NCBI GenBank assembly: GCA_029721515.1
Contig: JAQQSB010001436.1
Coordinates: 49,996-113,995 of the forward strand
Origin: Synanceia verrucosa
Lineage: Eukaryota; Chordata; Actinopteri; Perciformes; Synanceiidae
DNA: 64,000 nucleotides
Direction of reading: 5' to 3'
How positions within the stretch are numbered: position 1 is the first letter of the stretch; every line of letters begins with the position of its first letter. Both the position numbers and the translations under genes were made by a program. Below are positions 20,385 to 32,238 of the stretch, in pieces. Under the pieces are notes generated by a model that saw nothing but the letters and a program-made list of their open reading frames with translations, ran no database searches and had not been told where the DNA came from.

Positions 20385-22419
20385 TTGGTGTGAATGCCCA
20401 AAGCATTCACACCTATGTTATCCTACCTTTATTCTTATTGGGTGTGAATGCGAAGCATTCACAACCTATGTTATCCTGTGTTCTTTATTATTATTATTCC
20501 GCCGACCAGTTTTTTGGACCGCTTCTTCTCCCACAGTTTTCAAGCTAGAAACTTCAAACGAACTTCAAAACGTGCGTCTTCATCGAATCGTATGCTATTA
20601 CTTTTCGTAGTCAGAACCTTCATAATTTCCGAATTATTAACGATTATTCGTGAAAAAATTTCCATTGAAAATGAATGGGGAGAGCTTCAAACTTCAAACA
20701 TTTTCAGCCTCGAACGAACCTTCATAACTCCTTCATACTTTCACTTAGAAACTTCATTCAACTTTCAAAACGCAGGAAATTTCCCTGGCTACATATTCAT
20801 AAATCATTGTCTATTCAAAAATGTACGGTTCATTCACAATTTCATCATATCTCAGACCATGAAATCTTCAAAAATCAGCCTTTAACATGGGTGCTCTATT
20901 GCGTGCACTAGAGTGGGAGAACTACACACCTAGAGTGGAGAGCAGTGTCTGAATTGTCTGAAATTTTTTTTTTTTAAATCGCGATTGTGAGGGCTACGTA
21001 CGCCCCACCGAAATAATTTTTACATCAAAACGTTGGAAATTTCGTCCCGGTCGTAGCGATGTGTCTCCCATGTCTGTCAGGTTTATAGTTTTGGCTCCAG
21101 ACCCTTAAATAGGGCGGCACCTCCAAAAATCTCTCCATTGAGCCCAATGTTAAATTTCAGAGGAAAAGGCGTGAGGAAGCAGAGAAACCTCTTGTGTTTA
21201 ACCTGCCGCTGTCAGCCTTCTGAGTGGGCTAGAGACAAAAAATTGACACCGCTGCGATCGTCGGGAGCTCCTGCCGCCTACGGTCCAAACCCCAAAGCCG
21301 TCGCCTTCACGGTTGGGGAGTTATTTAGAGGAGTTCGGCAGGGTCTGACTCAGTTCAAATGAATGGCAGCCTAAGGGGACAGAAGCTGGTGCAGGGAGAG
21401 GGAGTGAGAAGGGAGGGGCCGTCTCCATGGAAACGGCCCAGCTCTTGGCAGTTGACCTCAAGTGACCCTGCCTGGGGCTTATACAGGCTTCTGATCGATC
21501 AATGCTCATGATACCGAGAGTGGATGACATCATCAATCACACACACACACACACAGACAGACCAGGGGCGTGTCTAGACTTTTTTAAAGGGGGGGCCCGG
21601 GCCCAAGGGGGGCCCAAGTCATGCAGGGGTGGCCAGCAGAATTAGGTCAAACTCCAGAGGGGTAACTGTTTCCTCACAGGAAGCTGTGTCTATGACTGTC
21701 CTTTCAAAATAAAAGCCCCGAATTCTGATTTAATCTTCACAGGAAACAAAGACAGGCACGCACGTAGTGCGTGCTTCGGTGTGTTCGATTGCAACATGGA
21801 TCTGGGACAGGCACACATTTAACGTTCAACTTTTGAATAAAATTCAAACATTTTCACCATTCAGCTTTTAAATTCAAATTCATGAATTATACATTCATAA
21901 TTTTTCAACATTCATTCTGCTTAACCTTCATACTACTACATTCAACCCAGCATTCAGCAGTTTGGCTTCAGCTTTTATTTTCAAAATTTCTATTCATACA
22001 ATTCATTCTCATTCAAACATTCAACCCAGCATTCAGCAGTTTGGCTTCGGCTTTTATTTTCAAAATTTCAATTCATACAATTCATTCTCATTCATACATT
22101 CAACCCAGCATTCAGCAGTTTGGCTTAGGCTTTTATTTTCAAAATTTCTATTCATACAATTCATTCTCATTCATACATTCAACCCAGCGTTCAGCAGTTT
22201 GGCTTCAGCTTTCATTTTCAAAGTTTCAATTCATACAATTCATTCTCATTCAAACATTCAACCCAGCATTCAGCAGTTTGGCTTCAGCTTTCATTTTCAA
22301 AATTTCAATTCGTACAATTCATTCTCATTCATACATTCAACCCAGCATTAGCATTCGGCAGCGTAGCTTCAGCTGCGGGCATTCACACCCCGCAATTGCT
22401 TCAGCAATTGCTCTTCTAG
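20385..22419 (+). repeat. Short Helitron unit n4 (head type III, doubled hairpin)
   Basis: The head hairpin module is present twice (20387-20413 and 20440-20466), the second with a GAA loop. The unit also has a CA microsatellite (about 21538-21558), one GTA-loop hairpin (21756-21774), five to six 79-bp satellite units (about 21940-22340), and CTAG at 22416-22419. At 2,035 bp it is the longest short unit. Confidence 0.8.
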
Positions 22420-23682
22420 TTATTATTTTTCTTCCCCCCAGTTTTTTGGCTCGCTTCTTCTCCCACAGTTTTCAAGCTAGAAACTTCAAACCAACTTCAA
22501 AACGTGCGGCTTCATCGGGACACGTGTGCTATTACTTTTCATAACCGTAACCTTCATAATTTCCGAGTTATTAACCATAATTCATCAAAATTTTCCCATT
22601 GAAAATGAATGGGGAGAGCTTCAAACTTCAAAAATTTTCAACCTCGAACAAACCTTCATAACTCCTTCATAATTGGACTTAGAAACTTCATTCAACTTTC
22701 AAAACGCAGGAAATTTCCCTGGCTACATATTCATAAATCATTGTCTATTCAAAAAATGTACGGTTCATTCACAATTTCAGCATATCTCAGACCATGAAAT
22801 CTTCAAAAATCAGCCTTTAACATGGGTGTCTATTGCGTGCACTAGAGTGGGAGAACTACACACCTAGAGTGGAGAGCAGTGTCTGAAGCGCCTGAAAAAT
22901 ATTTTTAAATCGCGATTGTGAGGGCTACGTACACCCCACGGACATAATTTTTACATCAAAACGTTGGAAATTTCTGTCCCGGTCGTAGCGATGTGTCTCT
23001 CGTGTCTGTGAGGTTTATAGTTTTGGCTCCAGATCCTTAATTAGGCGGCACCTCCAGAAATCCCTCCATAGACTGCAATGTTAATTTTCAGAGGAAAAGG
23101 CGTGAGGAAGCAGAGAAACCTCTTGTGTTTAACCTGCCGCTGTCAGCCTTCTGAGTGGGCTAGAGACATAAAATTTACATCGCTGCGATCGTCATGAGCT
23201 CCTGCCGCCCACGGTCCAAACCCCAAAGCTGTACTCCTCACGGTTTTGGAGTTATTTAGAGGAGTTCGGCAGGGTCTGACTCAGTTCAAATGAATGGCAG
23301 CCTAAGGGGACAGAAGCTGGCGCAGGGAGAGGGAGTGAGAAGGGAGGGGCCGTCTCCATGGAAACGGCCCAGCTCTTGGCAGTTGACCTCAAGTGACCCT
23401 GCCTGGGGCTTATACAGGCTTCTGATCGATCAATGCTCATGATACAGAGAGTGGATGACATCATCAATCACACACACACACAGACAGACCAGGGGCGTGT
23501 CTAGACTTTTTTAAAGGGGGGGCCGGGGCCCAAGGGGGGCCCAAGTCATGCAGGGGTGGCCAGCAGAATTAGGTCAAACTCCAGAGGGGTAACTGTTTCC
23601 TCACAGGAAGCTGTGTCTATGACTGTCCTTTCAAAATAAAAGTCCCGAATTCTGATTGAGTCTTCACAGGAAACAAAGTCAG

Positions 23683-23800
23683 GCACGCACGTAGTGCGTG
23701 CTTCGGTGTGTTTGATTGCAACATGGATTTGGGACAGGCACGCACGTAGTGCGTGCTTCGGTGTGTTCGATTGCAACATGGATCTGGGACAGGCACACAT
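23683..23800 (+). repeat. 55-bp GTA-loop hairpin repeat, two copies, copy B
   Basis: Hairpins GCACGCAC / GTA / GTGCGTGC lie at 23683-23701 and 23738-23756, exactly 55 bp apart, both with perfect stems. Confidence 0.9.
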
Positions 23801-24486
23801 TTACATTCAACTTTTGAATAAAATTCAAACATTTTCACCATTCAGCTTTTAAATTCAAATTCATGAATTATACATTCATAATTTTTCAACATTCATTCTG
23901 CTTAACCTTCATACTCCTACATTCAACTCAGTTTGCCTTAGGCTTTTATTTTCAAAATTTCAATTCATACAATTCATTCTCATTCAAACATTCAACCCAG
24001 CATTCAGCAGTTTGGCTTCAGCTTTTATTTTCAAAATTTCAATTCATACAATTCATTCTCATTCAAACATTCAACCCAGCATTCAGCTGTTTGGCTTAGG
24101 CTTTTATTTTCAAAATTTCTATTCATACAATTCATTCTCATTCATTGTTTTTTTCACCATTTATTCTACTCCACCTTCCCAAAACATTCAACCCGGCATT
24201 AGCATTCATGAAATTCATACATCAAACCATTCAACTTTAAAATTAAATTCAAATATTTTCATAAATCTACTTTTAAATAAAGTTTATTAAAAAATTAAAT
24301 TCATACAATACAGTCATTTACAACTATTCATATTTCTCTACTTCATTCAAACACATTTAACTCAGCATCAGCAGATTAGTTTAGCCTTCAAATATTATAT
24401 ATTTTTTCTTTATCTTGTATTTCTCCACTTTATTCATAAACATTAAATCCTTAAATATCAGAGTAGCCTCATCTTTAATAAAATCC
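23801..24486 (+). repeat. Satellite and AT-rich tract in copy B head
   Basis: There are about three 79-bp satellite units (to about 24130), then degenerate A/T-rich TTCATT sequence matching 2640-2960 of copy A. No gene is seen. Confidence 0.75.
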
Positions 24487-24792
24487 TTACATTATTCCAC
24501 ATCCTCTGTTCATCACTGTTGAATAATACTGGAAGTATAAAATGCCCATTCCTGTGGGCCCTTCTGCCTCATAACTTTTTGCAGCAATTTTGGGGGCATC
24601 TGTGATTGGAAACTGCTTTGGTGCCACACAGTAAATCCTCAGAATGTTCCAGACCTCTAGTCTGTGGATGTAACGTTTACTGAAGCTGGGATTATCCAAC
24701 AGGTTACAACAATAATAAAAATAATAATAAAATGATAAGAAGTAAGTATTACATGATGATAGCAATGTAGTTTTACATTTTTCTACTTTCAT
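24487..24792 (-). other. Unrecognised minus-strand ORF, copy B (101 codons)
   Basis: This is a longer version of the copy A frame, with an N-terminal extension of Cys/Tyr/Phe-rich sequence read from an ATT/ATA-rich stretch that is probably not coding. The shared core runs from NPSFSKRYIH to FQYYSTVMN. It may be a captured exon, since a GTAAGG donor-like site follows on the minus strand. Function is unknown. Confidence 0.4.
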
Positions 24793-24799
24793 ATGATAG

Positions 24800-24974
24800 C
24801 AGTAGCTTCACTGGCTTTGACATTTAGCCTCCTACAGCCTCTTAAAGACAGTAATGTTAGCCCTGGTCACTGACAATCCTGAGTGCTTCAATTTCCCAGT
24901 GTCTTTGAACGCCCCAACTGTAATTCAGCTGCGTCACTTCGATTCCCGCCACTTCTGCTCCGACTCTCTGAGAG
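24800..24974 (+). promoter_or_regulatory. Putative promoter and exon 1, copy B
   Basis: Homologous to 3280-3453, with the TTCCCGCC E2F-like element retained shortly before the donor at 24975. Limits are approximate. Confidence 0.4.
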
Positions 24975-26258
24975 GTAAGTCGTGTCTCTCTACTGATAAC
25001 GCTTTAACAGTAAATGAGTGGTAAAATGACTTTAAAATACACAGCTTAAGTGCTTTAAAGTAAGTGATAGCTCATGTGCTTTACACCAAGGAGGATATAG
25101 CCTCAAAGTAGCATTTCTTTTTGTACTTTGTCAGCTAACGTTAGCAATGCTGCTAACGGCCTTTAATGCTAACGTTAGCAGGTTAGTCAGCAAAAAAAGA
25201 GTCTTAACAAGTTTCCCCACCAAATAAGAAGTGCTGTCTTGTTCACTGTCTCACTGTCCACTTACTAGGACATTACTGTGAAGCTGGAAAATAAAAAGTG
25301 AATCTGTCATGTTGTTAACTGCAATAAAGTGTCAGATAGGGACCAGCTAATCCTCATAGTTACCAAAGTCACTGTACTGTTGCTGCTGCGCTGTGATTGG
25401 TTGAAGGTCACTGTACTGTTGCTACCGCTCTGTGATTGGCCGAAGGTAAGCCTTTTGGGTAGCATGTGAAGGGGGCATGTCAATCAAACAGTAGTGAAAT
25501 CTTATGATACTGAGTTTGGGCTGTTGTCTTGTTCACTGTCTCAGTCAGTTACTGGTACATCACTGTGAAGCTGGAAAATAAAGAGTGAATCTGTCATGTT
25601 GTTAACTGCAATAAAGTGTCAGATAGAGACCAGCTAATCCTCTTAGTTATCGCCTAGATTTATTAGCACTTTTAATTGCAGCCATTTTGTCATGTTATAT
25701 CAAGGTGTACACTGGTGTGGCTTTACTATTAAAAAAGAAATGCCATAGCAACTATAGTGAGCCAGTGTGGACTCTACCTGGGTCATAATTAATGTCACAG
25801 ATTATAACTGTCTTCTCCCTGCAATGACATGTCAAAATGGCTGCTGGTTAAAGGGCATTGTGCTATGATGCTTGTCTGTGTCACTTCTTCAGCTTTAGCT
25901 GCTCAAATTAGTCACTCAAAGTTATTACATTCAAAATAATTATCAATCCCACATTAGGCGGCTAACTCAACAGTCTTGAAGAGCTTTTTCAACTGAATTA
26001 TGATAGAGAATTGGAAGTCCACACTATTATTGAATGCTAAATTCAAACCATGATTTTTAAAAATATATTTATTTTTAAAGCATTCTTACTAAAATTACAA
26101 TTACATTGATTGTTGTGCTATTGTTAAATTCTGTTACGTTTGTTTTGTAGCCTACATGTTTACAGTCAATAATGTACTTCAATATCAAGTCATGCAATAA
26201 CCATACAGAATTATTTTAAGAAAATTAATTATTTTTTCCCTTATCTCTCACACTGTAG
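24975..26258 (+). other. Putative 5' leader intron, copy B
   Basis: The donor is GTAAGT and the acceptor CACTGTAG. Its length, 1,284 bp, is identical to copy A. The internal duplications seen in A are kept. Confidence 0.65.
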
Positions 26259-26722
26259 ACGAAGCCGAAGTTGTCCCAACACCCCAACCCCTCTATCATC
26301 CATCCTGCTCTGTCTTTTGTCTCTGCCTTGTTCTCTCTACCTGTATTTCACTCTGTGGGCCTTGCTTGTGCAATATTGCCCGGGCCTGAACCCCTGACAT
26401 CCATCCTGCTCTGACTTTTGTCTCTCCCCTCACCCTTTATTTCAAGCTGTGGGATCTGATTTGGGCCGTAGGTCCAGTCCCCAACCTCTCTGTCATCCAT
26501 CCTGCTCTGCTCTCGCTGACTTTTTTCTCTCTCCCTTTATTTCACTCTTTGGCCTTGTTTGCGCCTGTGGCCCGGGCCTTTGAGAAAGAAAACCTTTGAG
26601 AATTGAAACAAACCTTTCAAAAAACACTTTGAACAATACAAAAAACTCTGGACACATTGCAACATTTTTGAAAAACCACAAACATACCTGACCTTTGACA
26701 AAACCCTGTGACTTCAGAAACC
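26259..26722 (+). other. Second leader exon / 5' UTR, copy B
   Basis: Carries the threefold CATCCATCCTGCTCTG repeat and the A/C-rich stretch before ATG 26723. Relative to A it lacks a short CTTCAGACCTGAC duplication just before the start. Confidence 0.5.
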
Positions 26723-28528
26723 ATGCCTCGAAAAGGTAAGAGAACTCAAGCTGCAAAAGTACGTTGGCAAAAGTTTGATGATTTTCTACAGTCTGAAAAA
26801 ACAGTAAGTACTCCATCTCAGAACAAACAAACAGTGAATACTCCACCTCAGAGCAACAGAGAAGTAAATGTACCTGAATCTTCGAATGCAAATGTGACAC
26901 GTGTGTTGGCATCTCGCAGTCAGGCCCACTGGAAATATGCTGATTCTAAGAACAGTTCGTGCACCTGTAACTCTGCTACATTTCTTGCTTTCCTTCATGA
27001 GTTGGGACACCTCAGAAGTGCAGACCTTGATCTTGTTCTAGATGGAGGCCATGCAATGTACACACTCGTTATGAATCAACTGATTGCTGATAAACGAGCA
27101 GTTTCTAACCATTTGAACACTGAAGAGCTTCCTGAGATTGTTTTGGGCCACAGTCAGCAATACATAATGACAAAGTGTGAATCAATGATTGGAATGTTTA
27201 CAGATGATGGAGCTTTCCCTAACCTCTCAAACAGACTGCAGTGCTTGTCTTCAGATGTGAACTACGCTCTGTTGATCATGGCTTCTCAGTGCATCGCTGT
27301 TTTCCGAGACCAACATGGAAAGTATGGCTTCTTTGACCCTCACTCTCGACGTCCTGATGGTTTACCACATGGCCCATGGGGTACAGGTACAGGAACAGCT
27401 GTCATGTTTACCTTCACTCATCTCAGTGAAATGATCAGAAAGATTGTCACAGTTTTCAGCTTGCTTGGTGCCAGTCCAAACTCTCCATATGAGTTGATGC
27501 CTGTGACTTTTCAAAGTGTGGATGAACTGTGTGTAGATGAAAATGTGCCACATGTACAGTCCAGTGATGTTGCTGATGATGCACATGTGAAAGAGCAGGA
27601 CCATCACAGTGTACCCAGTGTAACAGAGGAAGTTGAAATGTCTGAAATGTGTTTGCCATCATGTTCAGTTACAGAGTCCACACCCTGTGTTGACATGACA
27701 TCAGATACTAATGAATTCGATCTAATAAAATATACAAAACATCAAAGGAGAAAGATTAAAAGAAGACTGATGGCTTTGGAGAAGAAACAGAGCAAAAAGG
27801 ATGAAAGAAACAGAAGGCAGAAAATTAAAGAGATGGTTAAAAACAGGAAACGCAGAGAAAGATATGCTAAAGATGAAAATGTTAAGAAACAGAAAAAATC
27901 CAATGAAATCCATCGTTACAGGCAAAATGTTGACTGCAGAAAAAGAAAGATTGATAAAACAACTGCTCGCTATCGACAGGACTCCAACTTCCAGCTAAAA
28001 CGAAAACTTTACATAAGAAATCGTTACAGTCAAGACACTGGCTTTAAGCTGAAACAGAAGTCATATATGAGCAGTCGTTACAGTCAAGACACTGGCTTTA
28101 AGCTGAGACAGAAGTCATATATGAGCAATCGTTACAGTCAAGACACTGACTTTAAGTTGAGACAAAGATCACATTTAAAGTCCTATTATCGCTTGAATGC
28201 TCATGTCAGACAAACTAAAAAGTCTTACATCACCCATCGCTATGCCAATGATCCTTCATTCAGATCTAAGCAAAAACAAACTATGAGACAACGAATGAGA
28301 AACAAATACATTGGATGCAGAATGTCTAATAGCATGCAGTGTGCGTTTGACATCAGAAGAAAGTACAGGCGGTTAAACAGACAAAATAATCCCCATAATG
28401 AGACTCAACATAGCCAAACTGATGACAGTCTGATCAGAGAAGCTGTTAAAGTTTTTCAATCAGAAATAAAAAAGGTCCAACTCATGTTTGTACAGTTTGC
28501 CACAGAGCATTGTTCCCTAATCAGGTGA
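26723..28528 (+). CDS. Copy B segment 1: protease-like domain and basic repeats
   Basis: Starts at ATG 26723 in an ACCATGC context. The protease-like signature is retained ([26 protein letters not shown]). The Lys/Arg-rich region carries three successive 18-residue modules of the [17 protein letters not shown] type, where copy A has one. It ends after a frameshift at 28468-28473, just before the first zinc cluster, and the last ~18 residues are out of frame. Confidence 0.88.
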   Translation: MPRKGKRTQAAKVRWQKFDDFLQSEKTVSTPSQNKQTVNTPPQSNREVNVPESSNANVTRVLASRSQAHWKYADSKNSSCTCNSATFLAFLHELGHLRSADLDLVLDGGHAMYTLVMNQLIADKRAVSNHLNTEELPEIVLGHSQQYIMTKCESMIGMFTDDGAFPNLSNRLQCLSSDVNYALLIMASQCIAVFRDQHGKYGFFDPHSRRPDGLPHGPWGTGTGTAVMFTFTHLSEMIRKIVTVFSLLGASPNSPYELMPVTFQSVDELCVDENVPHVQSSDVADDAHVKEQDHHSVPSVTEEVEMSEMCLPSCSVTESTPCVDMTSDTNEFDLIKYTKHQRRKIKRRLMALEKKQSKKDERNRRQKIKEMVKNRKRRERYAKDENVKKQKKSNEIHRYRQNVDCRKRKIDKTTARYRQDSNFQLKRKLYIRNRYSQDTGFKLKQKSYMSSRYSQDTGFKLRQKSYMSNRYSQDTDFKLRQRSHLKSYYRLNAHVRQTKKSYITHRYANDPSFRSKQKQTMRQRMRNKYIGCRMSNSMQCAFDIRRKYRRLNRQNNPHNETQHSQTDDSLIREAVKVFQSEIKKVQLMFVQFATEHCSLIR

Positions 28529-29622
28529 AATGTTGCAACAGATCTACTTATGTTAAAAATCCAGTTGTTGCTGAAACTTGTCTGACAGGTGAGTTTGTTC
28601 ATGTTTGCAATGATGAATGTCATTCTCAACTTTGCACAGTACCTGATGAGAGAAAGAGAGAGTGGATCTGTCACACTTGTCATGATCATGTTAAAAATGG
28701 TAGAATGCCTTCTCTTGCAACAGCTAACAACTTACAGCTTGCAGATATTCCACCTGAGCTTAAAGATTTGAACATCTTGGAAAGACATCTTGTTGCTAAG
28801 TGCATAACGTTTGCAAAGATCATCCCTCTTCCTAAAGGTCAACAAAGAGCTGTTCAAGGTAACGTTGTTTGTGTTCCTTCTGAAGTCCAGGAAACAGTCA
28901 ATGCTTTACCCAGACTGAGAAGTGAATCTCAAGTGATGAGAGTGAAACTGAAGAGACGATTGTGTTTCAAAGGTCATCAAGTCTTCCAAACTGTAACTTG
29001 GTCTAAACTTGTGAGAGCTTTGCTTAAACTGAAAGAGGTTCATCCCCAGTACGACGATGTAACTATCAGAGATGAAGCTGAGCTATGTGATCCAACACTT
29101 CCTGATGAAGGTGAGGATGATGATGCTGATGAGGAGGACAAAATGGATGATAATGATTACGATGCTGAGGATCTGATGGAAATTGACGCTTTTGAGAACA
29201 ATGCGCTTTGTGAAGCAGTAACTGATCCTGAAATCGTTGAACAGATTGTTGACGGTCAGTCTTGTGATGACCATCAACCACAGCAGCAGTCACATGATAA
29301 AGAACAAGAAGGTGATGAACCTAATGGTGGCGTTGCTCTTGAGTCTTGTCTACAGCCTTGTGATGTTGCAGAGGAGATCTTGAGCTTCAGTGAAGGAATC
29401 TACTCTGTTGCCCCTGCTGAAGGAAACAAACCAGTCAGCTTTTTCAGAACACCTCATCTTGAGGCGATGGCTTTCCCTGTTCAGTTTCCCACTGGTGAAA
29501 ACACTCTGGATGAAAACAGACCTATCAGGTTAACGCCTTCCAGTTATTTCAAAACGAGGCTTTCTTGTGTCGATGATCGTTTGCCAGAGATTCAAACTAC
29601 TTGTTCTTTGCACAGTTTGTAA
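28474..29622 (+). CDS. Copy B segment 2: zinc clusters, DUF6570-like, acidic linker, start of Rep
   Basis: The homologous frame resumes at about 28474 ([12 protein letters not shown]) without its own ATG. It contains HVCNDECH and CHTC zinc ligands, a DUF6570-like segment ([30 protein letters not shown]), the acidic linker (about 29113-29190) and the first part of the Helitron-like N domain ([12 protein letters not shown]). It leaves frame at 29580-29582. Confidence 0.85.
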   Translation, partial: GPTHVCTVCHRALFPNQVKCCNRSTYVKNPVVAETCLTGEFVHVCNDECHSQLCTVPDERKREWICHTCHDHVKNGRMPSLATANNLQLADIPPELKDLNILERHLVAKCITFAKIIPLPKGQQRAVQGNVVCVPSEVQETVNALPRLRSESQVMRVKLKRRLCFKGHQVFQTVTWSKLVRALLKLKEVHPQYDDVTIRDEAELCDPTLPDEGEDDDADEEDKMDDNDYDAEDLMEIDAFENNALCEAVTDPEIVEQIVDGQSCDDHQPQQQSHDKEQEGDEPNGGVALESCLQPCDVAEEILSFSEGIYSVAPAEGNKPVSFFRTPHLEAMAFPVQFPTGENTLDENRPIRLTPSSYFKTRLSCVDDRLPEIQTTCSLHSL

Positions 29623-29829
29623 CTGAGATACACCAGGCTACTTCCAGCATGAGGATACAGTTGCGTAAAGGTCGTCCTTTACCAGAGATGGTCGCAGAAT
29701 AACTAATGCAATGTTGCAAGACAGAGAGGAAGTTGAAAGACTTGTGCGTAACAGATATGTCACCAGATTTATGACTCCACTCAGAGGCACTCCAGCATAC
29801 TGGGAAAAACCACTAAAGATCTCTTTGCT

Positions 29830-30861
29830 ATGATCAGACAGTTGGGAACTCCCACCTTCTTTTGTACATTTTCTGCTGCAGAGATGCGTTGGAAAGAGGT
29901 CATTACAGTCATTAAGGCTCAACAAGGAGAACGTGTGAATTTTGATGAGCTCGACTGGTCTTCCAAGTGTGACATACTGCGAAGCAATCCCGTGACAACG
30001 ATGCGTATGTTTGACAAACGTGTTGAGGCTCTGTTCAGAGATTTGCTTTTGTCACCAGCTGAACCCATTGGAAAAGTCATTGACTACTTTTACCGTTTGG
30101 AGTTTCAGCACAGAGGCAGTCCACACATTCATTGTCTCATTTGGGTCGAAGGTGCACCTGTGTTTGAGGAAGACAGTGATCAGCAGATTTGTGACTTTGT
30201 TGACAAATACATTACAGCTCAACTGCCCGATCCAGACTCAGAACCTGACCTGCATAAAAAAGTAACCAAGTTCAGATGCACAGCAAAAAGCATTCAAGAC
30301 GTGTGTGAAACATCCTGGTGCGAGTTGTCGTTTGGCTTTCCTAAACAACCTTGCCCACAAACCATGATACTGAGATCCATAGAGAGTGAAGATCAGAGTG
30401 CAGCTAATGCCGCAAAAGTCAAACTCACAAAAGTGAAATCTTTGCTTGAAGAATCTGAAAATGCCAATCTGACTTTGGAACAACTTCTGTCTCTGAGTGA
30501 GCTCACCGTTACAGAATATCTTCGATGTCTAGAGTTGACGACCAAATCCAGTGCTGTTGTATATAAGAGAGATCCAAAAGACGCTTGGGTGAATTGTTAC
30601 AATCGTCATCTTCTTGAAGGCTGGGATGCTAATTTGGACATTCAGTTCATTCTCAACGCTTACTCCTGCATCATGTACATCTGCAGCTACATCACTAAAG
30701 CCGAGCATGGTTTAAGTGAGTACCTGAAGTCAATGATTGAAAACATGCGTCAGGGAAATGTGAACGAGAGCGATGAGATGAAACAAATAATGCAGGCGTA
30801 CTCCAAAAAAGAGAAGTCAGTGCTCAGGAGTGTGTTGCTCGTGTTTGTGGCCTCCACATGA
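29830..30861 (+). CDS. Copy B segment 3: Rep catalytic region (HIH and two-Tyr)
   Basis: The frame is restored at about 29810 after three one-base losses. It holds HIH (codons at 30124 and 30130) and [13 protein letters not shown] (about 30670-30710). Between them, a stretch at about 30266-30330 is read in a shifted frame, replacing the Cys/His-containing [11 protein letters not shown] segment seen in copy C with unrelated residues, so a presumed zinc-binding insert of Rep is lost. It ends after the shortened A-run at 30805-30810, a lesion shared with copy A. Confidence 0.87.
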   Translation: MIRQLGTPTFFCTFSAAEMRWKEVITVIKAQQGERVNFDELDWSSKCDILRSNPVTTMRMFDKRVEALFRDLLLSPAEPIGKVIDYFYRLEFQHRGSPHIHCLIWVEGAPVFEEDSDQQICDFVDKYITAQLPDPDSEPDLHKKVTKFRCTAKSIQDVCETSWCELSFGFPKQPCPQTMILRSIESEDQSAANAAKVKLTKVKSLLEESENANLTLEQLLSLSELTVTEYLRCLELTTKSSAVVYKRDPKDAWVNCYNRHLLEGWDANLDIQFILNAYSCIMYICSYITKAEHGLSEYLKSMIENMRQGNVNESDEMKQIMQAYSKKEKSVLRSVLLVFVAST

Positions 30862-32234
30862 AAAAATGCTCACGCAGCGTCGTGTTTGTTCCGACAGATG
30901 ACAATGCGCTGAAAATGAGTTACCCTCTCTCAGCTCTAGAGAACAGACCAGCAGACTCTGAGAACGTGTGGATGAGTGGTTTACCTGACAAGTACAAATG
31001 CAGACCTGAAACACCAGAATTTGAGGCAATGTGTTTGGCTGATTTTGCTGCTACTTGTAGGATTGTCTATGGTGAACAAGCAAAAGGTCCAAATGTTCTT
31101 CCTCTTCTGAATGAAATGGGCTTTGTCCAGAGGAGAACCAATGATAAACCTGCTGTCATTAAGTATCACCGTTTCTCACAGGAAAAGAACCCTGAGGACT
31201 TTTATGGCACTTTGCTGAAACTTTACCTACCTCATCGTGCAGAGTCGCAGTTGAAAAGCAGTCATTTCCCTACCTACCGGTCCTTTCATGATGGTGCTGC
31301 TGTTTGGCTACCTGGTTCAGAGCATCCAGAGTCAGTGCTTCAGATTGTGAAACGGAACAGAGAGAAGTATGAGAAACACAGGAATGACATTGATAATGCT
31401 ATTGAAGAGTTTGAACAAACCGGTGGCATTAGAGATGAGTGGTCGAATCTGGCTCCAGAATGCGAACTACAGAGATTAGAGTGCATTGAAGAACTTGAAG
31501 CGAGACAACCTGACTGTGACAACGTTCAAGAGAATGTACCTGATTTAAACCTTGGTTCAGACTCCAGACCAGGCTGTGCAGTAACCAGAGAAGTCCCTGA
31601 GATTGATCCTACAGTGTTACGGCAAATGTATCAGAACTTGAATCAGAAGCAAGCATCCATGTTTTACACTGTGAGAGACTGGTGCTTGAAGCGTGTCTGT
31701 GGCTTAAACCCTGATCAGTTCTTCTATTATGTCAATGGTGGTGCAGGAACAGGAAAATCACACCTGATCAAATGTATCCATGCAGAGGCATCAAAAATAC
31801 TGAGCAGACTACCACGTCATGCAGAGGAAGCAGACATATCTAAACCTACTGTCTTGTTGACTGCATTCACTGGAACTGCAGCGTTCAACATAAATGGAAC
31901 TACTTTACATTCTCTGCTTAAACTGCCAAGAAGCCTAAAGCCTCCTTTTCAGGGTCTTGGCAATAAACTTGACGAAGTGAGAGCTGAGCTTTCAAACGCT
32001 GAAATCCTCATCATTGATGAAATTTCTATGGTTTCAAGGTCTCTGTTTGCCTATGTCGATCACAGATTGAAGCAGATCAAAGGAAGTGTAAAACCTTTTG
32101 GTGGCATGTCGGTTCTTGCTGTTGGAGATTTCTATCAGTTACCTCCAGTCAGACAGGCTAAACCTCTGTGTGTCTTTGATCCGTCTCAGCTTGACCTCTG
32201 GTGTCAACATTTTAAGATGATCACGCCTGACTGA
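30858..32234 (+). CDS. Copy B segment 4: linker and helicase N-half
   Basis: The homologous frame begins at about 30811. It reads through both points where copies A and C break (A at 9546, C at 52892), covering linker, Walker A (31737-31760), [17 protein letters not shown] and [10 protein letters not shown]. An extra C at 32226-32227 ends it just after KMIT. Confidence 0.9.
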   Translation: MKKCSRSVVFVPTDDNALKMSYPLSALENRPADSENVWMSGLPDKYKCRPETPEFEAMCLADFAATCRIVYGEQAKGPNVLPLLNEMGFVQRRTNDKPAVIKYHRFSQEKNPEDFYGTLLKLYLPHRAESQLKSSHFPTYRSFHDGAAVWLPGSEHPESVLQIVKRNREKYEKHRNDIDNAIEEFEQTGGIRDEWSNLAPECELQRLECIEELEARQPDCDNVQENVPDLNLGSDSRPGCAVTREVPEIDPTVLRQMYQNLNQKQASMFYTVRDWCLKRVCGLNPDQFFYYVNGGAGTGKSHLIKCIHAEASKILSRLPRHAEEADISKPTVLLTAFTGTAAFNINGTTLHSLLKLPRSLKPPFQGLGNKLDEVRAELSNAEILIIDEISMVSRSLFAYVDHRLKQIKGSVKPFGGMSVLAVGDFYQLPPVRQAKPLCVFDPSQLDLWCQHFKMITPD

Positions 32235-32238
32235 AATC

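Noticed and set aside
21940..22360. CRISPR-like array
   Set aside because: Repeats are contiguous 79-bp satellite units with no unique spacers, in an animal-type sequence.
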